From assembly GCF_002224285.1 (NCBI RefSeq), contig NZ_CP022436.1:1426001-1490000 (forward strand): DNA of 64,000 bases, in the 5' to 3' direction. Of this stretch, positions 1-7,720 are shown piece by piece. This stretch comes from Arthrobacter sp. YN. GTDB lineage: Bacteria; Actinomycetota; Actinomycetes; Actinomycetales; Micrococcaceae. Both the position numbers and the translations under genes were made by a program. The notes beneath the pieces were generated by a model, which ran no database searches, had not been told where the DNA came from, and saw only the letters and a list, made by a program, of their open reading frames with translations. Each line of letters begins with the position of its first letter. Position 1 is the first letter of the stretch.

Positions 1-197
1 AGGAAAATCTGGATGAGGCCGAAACGGTCCTCAGAGATTACCGGGCGACCTTCCCTGTGGTTAGCATGGGACTTTACGAGCACGACACCAATGGAATATG
101 GCAGCTACGGGAAGAGCTCGACTTTGGCGGCGATACTGACGAAGAACAGCAAGCGAATTCACGCCACGCAGGCGGACGTTCCTCCGCTGCCCACTGA
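1..197 (+). CDS. C-terminal fragment of a protein entering from the left edge, possibly 2'-5' RNA ligase-like
   Basis: Reading starts at position 3 and stops at TGA 195-197, giving the last 64 residues of a gene whose start lies outside the window. The visible tail contains VVSMGLYEHDTNGIWQLREE and ends in a polar, probably disordered stretch. The hydrophobic strand, then a charged turn, then W-x-L resembles the C-terminal strand pair of 2'-5' RNA ligase/2H phosphoesterase proteins. The two H-x-T motifs that would prove this are not in the window, so the name is only a suggestion. The coding tail probably overlaps the start of the following yihY-type gene. Confidence 0.5.
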   Translation, partial: ENLDEAETVLRDYRATFPVVSMGLYEHDTNGIWQLREELDFGGDTDEEQQANSRHAGGRSSAAH

Positions 198-239
198 GCT
201 GGCAAAACTCAAACTCCAGCTTCTCCGCAAGAGGCAGGA

Positions 240-1208
240 TTGGGGCCACGCCAAGCGCGCGGGCAGGGCCTTCCGCAGAAGGCCGGCGCGTTCTTTGCGC
301 TCTTCCTTGCGAGACTTAACACGTTCCGCGCCTTGCGCTCTTTCCAGCACTACACGCGCCAGCACGGGCCATTGTTGAGTGCCGGTATCGGCTTCAACAT
401 GTTCTTTTCGGTCACAGGTCTGATCACCACCGGCTTTGCCGTTGCCGGAATAGTTCTGGGAGGCAGCCCAGCGCTCCAGGATGCTGTGATTGACAGCGTA
501 GCTGTGGCGGCTCCGGGGCTACTCCAGGTAGATGGCGGCGAGGGACTGGTGGATCCCCAGTCCCTGCTCAACCCCTCGGGCCTAGGCTGGACTGCCGTCA
601 TCGCAGCGATCGTCACCGTTTTCATCTCCCTCGGCTGGATTGCCAGCGTCAGGGAGGGGGTGCGGGGTGTCATGATTCTAGACCCCCTCCAAAGAAACCC
701 TGTTCTCCAGAAACTTATTGACGCCGGCGCCCTGCTGCTTCTTGGCGCCATGCTGGTGATCAGTGCCGGTGCATCCCTGATTTTCGGGACGGCGGCTGAC
801 TGGCTTATTGACATCCTGAAGTTGGATGAGGCCGTTGCGGCGCCGATTGCGGCTACCGTCAAGGTTGTGGTTCCCTTTCTGTTGAACTGCGCGACGGCGG
901 CAGTACTGTTCCGCATCGCAGCCGGACTCAAGTTGGGGCGTCGCGGGTTCCTGGAAGGTGTACTTATCGCTGGTGTTGGGACCACCGTCCTGCAGTTATT
1001 CAGCACGGAGCTGCTGGCTCGGGCTGGTAACAATCCGTTGCTGGCCTCGTTTGCCATCATTATCGGTCTGCTGATCTGGTTCAACCTGGTGAGCCAGGTG
1101 TATCTGGTCTCGGCGTCCTGGTCAGCGATTCGCGAGGCTGACACGGCATCGGGGGAGTCCCCGCGCAAGAAAGTCCTTGGTTCGCGTCGCGTGGTGCCCC
1201 GCACCTGA
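240..1208 (+). CDS. YihY/BrkB family inner-membrane protein (5' end apparently frameshifted)
   Basis: The 322-residue open frame from TTG 240 has the features of the YihY/BrkB (UPF0761) family: a basic N-terminal stretch ending in R-x-L-R-S-F-Q-H-Y, the motif GPLLSAGIGFNMFFSVTG, and about six hydrophobic segments, with a basic C-terminal tail. The molecular function of the family is not settled; it is an integral membrane protein. The TTG at 240 has only a weak ribosome-binding site. The frame +1 relative to it, from about TTG 124 to the GGG at 261-263, encodes an amphipathic lysine/arginine-rich helix (ELAKLKLQLLRKRQDW) that looks like the missing N-terminus. Adding one G at 261-263 would join it to the body, so the real gene probably runs 124-1208. 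A small membrane-protein gene follows 21 bases downstream. Confidence 0.85.
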   Translation: MGPRQARGQGLPQKAGAFFALFLARLNTFRALRSFQHYTRQHGPLLSAGIGFNMFFSVTGLITTGFAVAGIVLGGSPALQDAVIDSVAVAAPGLLQVDGGEGLVDPQSLLNPSGLGWTAVIAAIVTVFISLGWIASVREGVRGVMILDPLQRNPVLQKLIDAGALLLLGAMLVISAGASLIFGTAADWLIDILKLDEAVAAPIAATVKVVVPFLLNCATAAVLFRIAAGLKLGRRGFLEGVLIAGVGTTVLQLFSTELLARAGNNPLLASFAIIIGLLIWFNLVSQVYLVSASWSAIREADTASGESPRKKVLGSRRVVPRT

Positions 1209-1229
1209 CAGTTCTATCTGGAGGCCCGC

Positions 1230-1382
1230 ATGAACAACCAGTTGTGGATCGCCTGTCTGCTCGGGGCTGCGGTGGGACTCGTCGTTGGTCAGTTGGTCTT
1301 CAACTCGCCCTTTCTGGGCATCCTCATTGGTGTTGGTCTTGGCGCCCTCGTCGGAGCTGCGGTGGGACCCCGCCGCGGATAG
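1230..1382 (+). CDS. 50-residue glycine-rich small membrane protein
   Basis: ATG 1230 follows a clear ribosome-binding site (CTGGAGG at 1218-1224) and encodes 50 residues starting MNNQLWIACLLGAAVG and ending in GPRRG. Nearly the whole chain is one or two hydrophobic helices built from G-x-x-x-G repeats (GAAVGLVVG, GVGLGALVGAAVG), as in glycine-zipper membrane peptides. It lies 21 bases after the YihY-type gene in the same direction, so the two are probably co-transcribed. I do not recognise a family and infer only a membrane location. It is short enough to be missed by automatic gene calling, but the ribosome-binding site and codon choice support it as a real gene. Confidence 0.65.
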   Translation: MNNQLWIACLLGAAVGLVVGQLVFNSPFLGILIGVGLGALVGAAVGPRRG

Positions 1383-1409
1383 CCGGTGGGTCCCACTGCG
1401 GCCAAGAAC

Positions 1410-3611
1410 CTAGGGTGCCTTTACCAGCGCTTCCCACGCAACGGTCCAGCCGGTCGGGAATCCTGGCGCGTGACGGTCCGGTCCGTTGTCCCAGCCGGCG
1501 GCCATCAGGGCGACAGCGGCCAGAAGCCCTCCATTGCCCGGCAAGTAGAGCGGCAGTGAGTCAGTTTGGCGATTATGCCCATTGGGGAGGAAGGTATTTT
1601 TACCTGCGCTCAGGAGGAGCGCATCAACTGCGGCCTCCGGGTCCTCGAGTCGTGCGGCCGTCATGGCCATCACGGGGTAATCCCACCCCCAGGTGCTGGC
1701 CCAGTCCCAGTCGGCCAGGACGTCGGAGAGAGTTGCACGCATGATGGCCGGATCAATGAGATCGGTCTGCGGGAGGACACCCAGGGCGCACAGCATGGAC
1801 GGGTGGTCGGTGCGAATGGTGAAAGGCTCGACGTCGATCGCGGCGTAAACTCCGTCAATCACGCGGGGCGTTACCATGCCATCTGCCACGTCCCACCATT
1901 CCTGCACAGGTTCCAGCCCCAGGCGTTCTCGCCATGCGGCCGCGGTCCGTAGTCCCCACTGCCAGTACGCCAGTTCGAACGTGGGATTGGTGACCTTTGC
2001 CCGGATGGAGCCATAGCTTTCCTGCGCCGGAATCAAAGGAGGGCCCAGCTCGAAACCGCGGGAGGTGGGATGCGCGAAGCTGGCCATGAACGCGGCTGTC
2101 TCAAACACGATCTCCGCGAACTCTTCCAGGACGTCGCGGCTGGGATTGGCCCGGTACACCAGTTCGGCCAGGTGGATGGGGTGCGGCTGCTGCCAAATGA
2201 GGAATGTGCCGATCGGACTGGGGCTCTCCCGACCGTCCGGTCCTACCTGCTTGGGCCAGCGAACGCCGTCGAATCCTTGCGCTTTCGCAGTCTGCCGCGA
2301 GGCCTCCAGCACTGTGGAGTACCAGCGGAGTGATGGCAGGAGCAGTTCCACGCGATTCCACTGCGCAAAGTGCGCGGCATGCCACCAGTGCATCTCCAGG
2401 TGGAAGCGGCCACGCCACGAATTGCAGACCAGCCCTGTCTCCTGCGGCGGCAACGAACCCGAGCAATTGATCGCGGTCAGGTATTGCGACAGCACAATCC
2501 TGCGTTCCAATTCCTTGGCCCGGGGATCATCTGTGGCATCAAGCTCGATCGCCGCACCCGAGGACCAGAACGCCGGCCAGTAGGCTGCGGATGCTTGGAT
2601 GACTGAACGTGCAGCTGAAAGTTCGACGCCGGAACTGACATGGGTGCCGTGGCCCGCCCCCGCTGCCGGTCCAGTCAGCCTATTGTTGCCTCGCGGTATG
2701 CAGTCGCCGTCCCCGGCGGACAGGAAGGCAACGGAGACATCCATTGTGGTGACGGCCGAAGCGGTTGCGACTTGGAGCTGGTGCTGTCCGGTCTGTTCTA
2801 CGGTCAGCTCCTGACCGGTGATGATCACCTGGTACCGGGAATCGTCCAGCTCGCGCCGGGCTGTCCATGCTGCGGCACCGTCACGCCCCTGTGAGGAGGA
2901 CTCAGGGCCTTCGAGAGAGGTGGTGTGGGATTCCGGGTGCTTCCAGTCCGAGGCGTCATGCCACGCCTCAGACCCGTACGGGAAGTCGACGCCCACAACC
3001 AAGCCAGCAGCAAGCGCTGTGGACTCCACGCGGATGCCGAGCTCATCCCGGTCCGGGTGGCACGCCGTCGTCACTTTGACGGGGTGTCCTGACAGCGTGA
3101 AGCGGCTGGTTACCAAGCCCGTCCAGAGGTCGAGCGTTTGTTCAGCGTCAGCGATGTCGCCAGGCATCAGCGGACGTTCCGTGCCGCCCTCCGTCCAGCG
3201 GAAGCCGATGCGCCCCAAGTCCAGCCGGTGCGCGTTCGCCCGGAGCCACGTTTCCGCCACGGAAGTGTCGGTTTCCCGATCGTTCACGATGTCACCCACC
3301 ATGTCCACGTAGGGGACCGGACCGCGGGGCGAATCGTAGAGGACAGTGGATCCGGTGAGCTCGTAGGGATGGGGTGGTGTAACAGAGTGCCAACCCCACT
3401 GCGCCTGCGTCCCAAGAAGCGTTCCCGGCGGCAAGTCATCACGGGCGCCCACGGGGTAGTGCTTGGGGAACGACTGGAGTCCGGTGAGGTCCACAGTGAA
3501 GGCGAATTCGCCGTTGCCTACGGAAACGGGGCTTCGCGGGTCCAGGTGCTGCTGCCGGACGTTGTGCCGCTGGACCAGTGCCTTGCGATCGATGGTGGGG
3601 GGCGGGTTCAT
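1410..3611 (-). CDS. Putative glycoside hydrolase, GH65/GH95-like six-hairpin fold
   Basis: 733 residues, no signal peptide, so probably cytoplasmic. The N-terminal third (SVGNGEFAFTVDLTGLQSFP and following) looks like the beta-sandwich domain that precedes the (alpha/alpha)6 barrel in GH65/GH95-type glycosidases and phosphorylases. The motif RGRFHLEMHWWHAAHFAQWN at about residue 400 is typical of the start of such a barrel. Tryptophan-rich segments in the C-terminal half (ADWDWASTWGWDYP) fit a carbohydrate-binding cleft. I cannot assign the family or substrate precisely. The ATG overlaps the stop of the GH43-type gene upstream (ATGA at 3608-3611), so the two are translationally coupled and probably act on the same oligosaccharide inside the cell. 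The divergent binding lipoprotein at 4640 is the likely uptake partner. Confidence 0.7.
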   Translation of the reverse strand: MNPPPTIDRKALVQRHNVRQQHLDPRSPVSVGNGEFAFTVDLTGLQSFPKHYPVGARDDLPPGTLLGTQAQWGWHSVTPPHPYELTGSTVLYDSPRGPVPYVDMVGDIVNDRETDTSVAETWLRANAHRLDLGRIGFRWTEGGTERPLMPGDIADAEQTLDLWTGLVTSRFTLSGHPVKVTTACHPDRDELGIRVESTALAAGLVVGVDFPYGSEAWHDASDWKHPESHTTSLEGPESSSQGRDGAAAWTARRELDDSRYQVIITGQELTVEQTGQHQLQVATASAVTTMDVSVAFLSAGDGDCIPRGNNRLTGPAAGAGHGTHVSSGVELSAARSVIQASAAYWPAFWSSGAAIELDATDDPRAKELERRIVLSQYLTAINCSGSLPPQETGLVCNSWRGRFHLEMHWWHAAHFAQWNRVELLLPSLRWYSTVLEASRQTAKAQGFDGVRWPKQVGPDGRESPSPIGTFLIWQQPHPIHLAELVYRANPSRDVLEEFAEIVFETAAFMASFAHPTSRGFELGPPLIPAQESYGSIRAKVTNPTFELAYWQWGLRTAAAWRERLGLEPVQEWWDVADGMVTPRVIDGVYAAIDVEPFTIRTDHPSMLCALGVLPQTDLIDPAIMRATLSDVLADWDWASTWGWDYPVMAMTAARLEDPEAAVDALLLSAGKNTFLPNGHNRQTDSLPLYLPGNGGLLAAVALMAAGWDNGPDRHAPGFPTGWTVAWEALVKAP

Positions 3612-4528
3612 GTCAGCCTTTCTGAAGGGATTACGCCGGCGAGTGTCACTGTGTCCTCGAGTTCAAGGAGCGGGAAAAACGCTGCCCGCTCGCAGGGGGT
3701 TTTGTTCGGCTGGTGCAATGTCAGGAACAGGCTTCCGTCCAGGTGCCGGCCGATCATTCCATGGCCACCATCTGTGCTCCAGAGTGGTTCGGCCTCTTGC
3801 TTCCAAGGGCCCATCACCGTCCCGGATTCGCTGCGGGCAATCCCCGTGGCGTAACCGTTGTCACCGAAGCTGGACCACAGCATGATGAGTTTCCCGCTTG
3901 AAAGCCGGAAGAGGAACGGACCATCGGTGACATACACAGGAAACCCGCGGTCCCGGACGGATGGGACATCAAGCGCGCGGGACCATGGAGCCTCCGAGGC
4001 GCTGAAAAGGAACACCGGCACTCCCACGGCGCTGCGCAGGTCCGGGCTGAGGCGCTGGGCCATCATGGCGCCGTCGTGCACCTGTTTCCATTCGTGGCAG
4101 AAGACAACCCACGGCATTCCTTCTTCGTCCACATGGAGCGTGCCATCCAGGCATTGCCAATTGCCGGGAGTAACCGGACCGTCACTCCATGGTTGGTAGG
4201 GTCCCTCGGGCTTGTCCGCGGCAAGTATCTGCGTTCCGCGGAGGCGTCCAGGCGCAATGAAGGTGGCGAACATGTAGAAGCGCCCTTGATACTCATGGAC
4301 TTCGGGCGCCCAGTACTGCTCCTGGCTCCAAAATCCGCGCGGCGGCCTGAATGCCTCAAGGGGGCCATCCCAGATGAGGAGATCGCTGCTTCGGTAGCAG
4401 TCGAATCCAGTGGCCTGTCCGGACCAGATGTTCTTGTCCGTGCTGCCAAACAGGAGATAGTCGCCCGACGACGGCTGGGTCAGCACGAAGGGGTCCCGGA
4501 TCTGGATCTGGTTCAGGCGTAAGTTCAC
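3608..4528 (-). CDS. GH43-type five-bladed beta-propeller glycosidase
   Basis: 306 residues from GTG 4528. An ATG 39 bases further upstream is in frame, but the GTG has a textbook ribosome-binding site (AAGGAGG seven bases before it), so I prefer it. Family 43 features are NQIQIRDPFVL (the N-terminal Asp general base), WAPEVHEYQGRFYMFAT (blade 2), LDGTLHVDEEG (the second Asp) and YVTDGPFLFR where the general acid is expected. The last site reads T-D-G-P-F instead of the commoner E-G-P-F. The fold is that of arabinofuranosidase/xylosidase enzymes, and no signal peptide is seen. The stop overlaps the start of the large glycosidase-like gene by four bases. Substrate is unknown; a plant-polymer oligosaccharide is a reasonable guess. 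Confidence 0.85.
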   Translation of the reverse strand: MNLRLNQIQIRDPFVLTQPSSGDYLLFGSTDKNIWSGQATGFDCYRSSDLLIWDGPLEAFRPPRGFWSQEQYWAPEVHEYQGRFYMFATFIAPGRLRGTQILAADKPEGPYQPWSDGPVTPGNWQCLDGTLHVDEEGMPWVVFCHEWKQVHDGAMMAQRLSPDLRSAVGVPVFLFSASEAPWSRALDVPSVRDRGFPVYVTDGPFLFRLSSGKLIMLWSSFGDNGYATGIARSESGTVMGPWKQEAEPLWSTDGGHGMIGRHLDGSLFLTLHQPNKTPCERAAFFPLLELEDTVTLAGVIPSERLT

Positions 4529-4571
4529 GGCGTCCTCCTTGACGGATCCAAATAGTTCATACCCCAAACTA

Positions 4572-4603
4572 TTGACGAATATACACTGTCTTGATACGTT
4601 TCA
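4572..4603 (+). promoter_or_regulatory. Promoter with overlapping LacI-family operator for the sugar-binding lipoprotein
   Basis: A -35 element TTGACG (4572-4577) is followed after 17 bases by TACGTT (4595-4600). The -10 sits inside the near-palindrome TGATACGTTTCA (4592-4603), which is 10/12 symmetric and very close to the TGAAACGTTTCA form bound by LacI/GalR-family repressors in actinobacteria. Occupancy would block the promoter of the plus-strand lipoprotein and might also affect the divergent glycosidase pair. No regulator gene lies in the cluster, so the repressor would have to come from elsewhere or from a global regulator. Confidence 0.6.
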
Positions 4604-4639
4604 GGAACCGTTTTCTTGAGCCTGAAAGAAGCTTACCCA

Positions 4640-5941
4640 ATGACGCGTAAATCTCTCCGACATCTCCGTAAGTCCGTCGCTTTCGTAGCAGCCGTCAGCA
4701 TGCTGGGCCTCACTGCCGCCTGCTCCACCCCCTCCTCCAACCAGTCGGAAGACGGGCCAGTGGAGATCAGGTTCTCGTGGTGGGGCAACGCCACCCGGGC
4801 CGACCTCACCAACAAGGCCATCAAGGAATTTGAGGCTGCCAACCCCAATATCAAGGTCAAGCCGGAATACGGTGACATCGGCGGCTACTTCGACAAATTG
4901 GCCACCCAAGTGGCAGCCAACGACGCCCCCGACGTCATCACCATGGGTGGCGCCTACCCGGCCGAATACGCCAACCGCGGCGCCCTCCTGGATCTGTCCA
5001 AGGTGGAGGGTTCACTGGACCTGTCCAAGATGGACCAGGGAGCACTGGAAAACGGCCAGGTCCAGGGCAAGCAGTACGGCGTCTCCACCGGTGCCAACGC
5101 CCTGGCCATCGTCGTCAACCCTGCTGTGTTCCAGGCTGCGGGTGTTGCCTTGCCGGATGACAGCAAATGGTCCTGGGACGACTTTGCCAAGACGGCCGGG
5201 GACATCACGGCCAAGAGCCCCAAGGGGACCTACGGCACGGCGACCGTCCTGACGCATGATTCGCTGGATGCCTTTGCCCGCCAGCGTGGGAAGTCCCTCT
5301 ATACCCAGGACGGCCAGTTGGGTCTGGACAAGGAAACCGTGAAGGATTACTTCGACTTCTCGGTGAAGCTCAGTGAATCAGGCGCTGCTCCCAGCGCATC
5401 GGAGACTGTAGAGAAGCTCAACGTCAGCACCGAACAAACACTCATGGGCATGGGCCAGGCCGGCATGATGCTGACCTGGACCAACTCCCTGACTGCCCTC
5501 AGCAAAGCCTCCGGTGCAGACTTGAAACTGCTCAAGCTGCCCGGTGAGACGCCCACGCCCGGGATCTGGCTCCAGTCCTCGCAGTTCTACACCATTTCAG
5601 CCCGGAGCAAGCACACGGATGCCGCCGCCAAGCTCGTCAGTTTCCTGGTGAACAATGAGGCCGCAGCAAAAATCATCCAGAGCGACCGCGGGGTACCCAG
5701 TAACTCCGGCATGCGCACGGCCATCCAGGACCTCCTGACACCTCAGGGCAAAGTGGAAGCCGCCTACATCGACCAGATCGGCAAGATTGACTTCGCTCCC
5801 ACGTTCATTGGTCCCACCGGTTCCACGGCGGTCTCCGAGATCACGGCCCGCATCAATACTGAAGTCCTCTTCAAGCGGCTGAGTCCGGAGAAGGCAGCGG
5901 AGCAGTGGCTGAGCGAGAGTAAAGCGGCCATCGGCAAGTAG
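4640..5941 (+). CDS. Extracellular solute-binding lipoprotein, family 1 (carbohydrate ABC uptake)
   Basis: 433 residues from ATG 4640 (AAAGAAG lies 8 bases upstream; an in-frame TTG at 4616 is a weaker alternative). A basic n-region, a hydrophobic core and the lipobox LTAAC mark a lipoprotein anchored outside the membrane. The mature part has family 1 solute-binding signatures: EIRFSWWGNATRADL, AIKEFEAANPNIKV, a buried APDVITMGG strand and a C-terminal helical region. These proteins deliver oligosaccharides to a MalFG-type permease. No permease or ATPase gene is next to it, so it must use partners encoded elsewhere. It is divergent from two glycosidase genes and shares a LacI-type operator region with them, which suggests uptake of their substrate. 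Confidence 0.9.
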   Translation: MTRKSLRHLRKSVAFVAAVSMLGLTAACSTPSSNQSEDGPVEIRFSWWGNATRADLTNKAIKEFEAANPNIKVKPEYGDIGGYFDKLATQVAANDAPDVITMGGAYPAEYANRGALLDLSKVEGSLDLSKMDQGALENGQVQGKQYGVSTGANALAIVVNPAVFQAAGVALPDDSKWSWDDFAKTAGDITAKSPKGTYGTATVLTHDSLDAFARQRGKSLYTQDGQLGLDKETVKDYFDFSVKLSESGAAPSASETVEKLNVSTEQTLMGMGQAGMMLTWTNSLTALSKASGADLKLLKLPGETPTPGIWLQSSQFYTISARSKHTDAAAKLVSFLVNNEAAAKIIQSDRGVPSNSGMRTAIQDLLTPQGKVEAAYIDQIGKIDFAPTFIGPTGSTAVSEITARINTEVLFKRLSPEKAAEQWLSESKAAIGK

Positions 5942-5950
5942 TACCCAACT

Positions 5951-6002
5951 AGGTGACAGCAAATGCTCCACTGAGGCGTCAGTGGAACGTTTGCTGTTAC
6001 CT
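5951..6002. terminator. Long hairpin between convergent genes
   Basis: The arms AGGTGACAGCAAA and TTTGCTGTTACCT (one mismatch) enclose a second perfect arm pair TCCACTGA/TCAGTGGA. The hairpin lies 10 bases after the lipoprotein stop and 37 bases after the end of the opposite-strand hydrolase, so it can serve both transcripts. There is no clear T tract on either side. Confidence 0.6.
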
Positions 6003-6038
6003 ACATGGGCGGCAAGGTCCTCAGCCGGCGTCGCGGAC

Positions 6039-6806
6039 TTAGCTGACTTCCAGGTAGGGGTCCGCCCATGCTCCGATGATGCGCGCAACCCGTGCGGCCT
6101 GGCCCTTTCCGGTGAGGAGGTGCTCGCTGCCCTCCAAAGAGATGAAACTCCGGGGGTGCCGGGCCGTACGGAAGATCTCGCTGGCGTTGTCGATCCCCAC
6201 GGTGTTGTCGGTGGGGGAGTGCATCACCATCAGCGGCTTGTGGAGGGTGCGGATGCAGTCGCGCAGGTCGGCGCGTTCCACGTCCTCCACAAAGTGGCGG
6301 CGGACCTCCATGGGGCGACCGCCAAGGTCAACCACGGCGCTGCCGTCGCGCAGGATGTCCTCAATCTCGGTGTCGAACATGTGCTCAACATGCTTCGGCT
6401 CGTACGGTGCGGCGACGGTCACCACGGCGTTCAGGCCAGGGACGTCGCGGGCTGCTGCCAGCACGGCCGCGCCTCCGAAGGAGTGGCCCACCAGCAGGGA
6501 GATTCCCCGGCCCTGCTCACGCATGAACTCCGCGGCCAGGATGGTGTCGGCCACCTTCACGCTGAACGACCCCGCCGACCATTCGCCGGCAGAACCGCCC
6601 AAACCCAGGTTGTCGAATCGCAGCATGCCGACGCCCTGCTCAGCCAGTCCCTTGCAGATGCGGGAAGCGGCGGGGCTGTCCTTGCCGAGGGTCAGGCCGT
6701 GCGAGTACAAGCCCCAGCCGCGGACGGGCCCTTCCGGGACGTCCACGATGCCGGCCAAGGTGTCGCCGGTACTTCCCGTGAAGCTGATCTTTTCAGAGCG
6801 TGACAC
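6039..6806 (-). CDS. Alpha/beta hydrolase (stand-alone homologue of hydrolase-OsmC proteins)
   Basis: 255 residues from GTG 6806, with AAGGAG six bases upstream. The nucleophile elbow is GHSFGG, with the serine near residue 108. The oxyanion-side motif is SHGLTLGKDSPAASRI, followed by LRFDNLGLGGS. Late acid and histidine candidates are in HSPTDNTVGI and GSEHLLTG, which completes a Ser-Asp-His triad. The sequence resembles the hydrolase half of the bifunctional alpha/beta hydrolase-OsmC proteins, but no OsmC domain is fused. Substrate is unknown. It is transcribed alone, bounded by hairpins on both sides. Confidence 0.85.
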   Translation of the reverse strand: MSRSEKISFTGSTGDTLAGIVDVPEGPVRGWGLYSHGLTLGKDSPAASRICKGLAEQGVGMLRFDNLGLGGSAGEWSAGSFSVKVADTILAAEFMREQGRGISLLVGHSFGGAAVLAAARDVPGLNAVVTVAAPYEPKHVEHMFDTEIEDILRDGSAVVDLGGRPMEVRRHFVEDVERADLRDCIRTLHKPLMVMHSPTDNTVGIDNASEIFRTARHPRSFISLEGSEHLLTGKGQAARVARIIGAWADPYLEVS

Positions 6807-6865
6807 GCTGATCTCCTTGCGTTGCGGTGACGGTTGCGGTGATCACCGGTTCTGGAAATTGCTTA

Positions 6866-6914
6866 ACGACGACGGCGCCCCTCACCAGCAGTGGTGAGTG
6901 GCGCCGTCGTCGTG
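6866..6914. terminator. Hairpin downstream of sdhB
   Basis: Arms AACGACGACGGCGCC and GGCGCCGTCGTCGT flank an inner CTCACC/GGTGAG pair, giving a very stable stem. It lies 24 bases beyond the sdhB stop on the minus strand and is followed there by TTAAGCAATTT, so it is the probable terminator of the sdh operon. Confidence 0.7.
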
Positions 6915-6937
6915 GTTGTTCTTGTACGAAACGCGAA

Positions 6938-7720
6938 CTAGATCTTGCGGGACAGAATGGCCTGCTTGACCTCTGCGATTGCCTGGGTCACCTGGATGCC
7001 ACGGGGGCAGGCTTCCGAGCAGTTGAAGGTGGTGCGGCAGCGCCACACGCCTTCCTTGTCGTTGAGGATCTCAAGGCGCATGTCGCCGGCATCATCACGG
7101 GAATCAAAGATGAAGCGGTGCGCGTTGACGATTGCTGCCGGACCAAAGTACTGGCCGTCGGTCCAGAAGACCGGGCAGGACGAGGTGCAAGCGGCGCAGA
7201 GGATGCACTTGGTGGTGTCATCAAAGCGCTCACGGTCCTCAACGGACTGCAGGCGTTCCTTGGTGGGCTCGTGGCCCTTGTTGATGAGGAACGGCATGAC
7301 TTCGCGGAAGGACTGGAAGAAGGGTTCCATGTCCACGATCAGGTCCTTCTCCACAGGGAGGCCCTTGATCGGCTCAACGGTGATGGGCTTGGTGGTGTCC
7401 AGGTCCTTCAGCAGCGTCTTGCAGGCGAGGCGGTTACGGCCGTTGATGCGCATGGCATCTGAACCACAAACACCGTGGGCGCAGGAGCGGCGGAAGGAAA
7501 CGCTGCCGTCGATCTCCCACTTGACTTTGTGGAGGGCATCCAACACGCGGTCCGTACCGTACATGGTCAGCTTGTAGTCATCCCAGCGTGCTTCGTCCGA
7601 GATTTCGGGATCGTAGCGGCGCACGCGGAGCGTGATGTGGAACGTGGGGATTTCACCGTCGCCGGCAACGCTTGCCGGGAGCTCGATCTTGGAAGCGGGC
7701 TCTGCCATTTCGGTCGTCAT
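6938..7720 (-). CDS. sdhB: Succinate dehydrogenase iron-sulfur subunit
   Basis: 260 residues. This subunit carries electrons from the flavin to quinone in complex II. All three cluster motifs are visible: a plant-type [2Fe-2S] ligand set around SCAHGVCG with a further Cys in RLACKT, the [4Fe-4S] motif CILCAACTSSCP, and the third cluster CRTTFNCSEACPRGI. The N-terminus is about 20 residues longer than the E. coli protein, as is usual in actinobacteria. Its ATG overlaps the sdhA stop (TAATG), so it is translationally coupled. It is the last gene of sdhCDAB and is followed by a strong hairpin. Confidence 0.97.
   Translation of the reverse strand: MTTEMAEPASKIELPASVAGDGEIPTFHITLRVRRYDPEISDEARWDDYKLTMYGTDRVLDALHKVKWEIDGSVSFRRSCAHGVCGSDAMRINGRNRLACKTLLKDLDTTKPITVEPIKGLPVEKDLIVDMEPFFQSFREVMPFLINKGHEPTKERLQSVEDRERFDDTTKCILCAACTSSCPVFWTDGQYFGPAAIVNAHRFIFDSRDDAGDMRLEILNDKEGVWRCRTTFNCSEACPRGIQVTQAIAEVKQAILSRKI

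Noticed and set aside
4529..4567. ATG start at 4567 for the GH43-type gene
   Set aside because: It would add 13 residues upstream of a GTG with an excellent AAGGAGG site and would cut into the ribosome-binding region.
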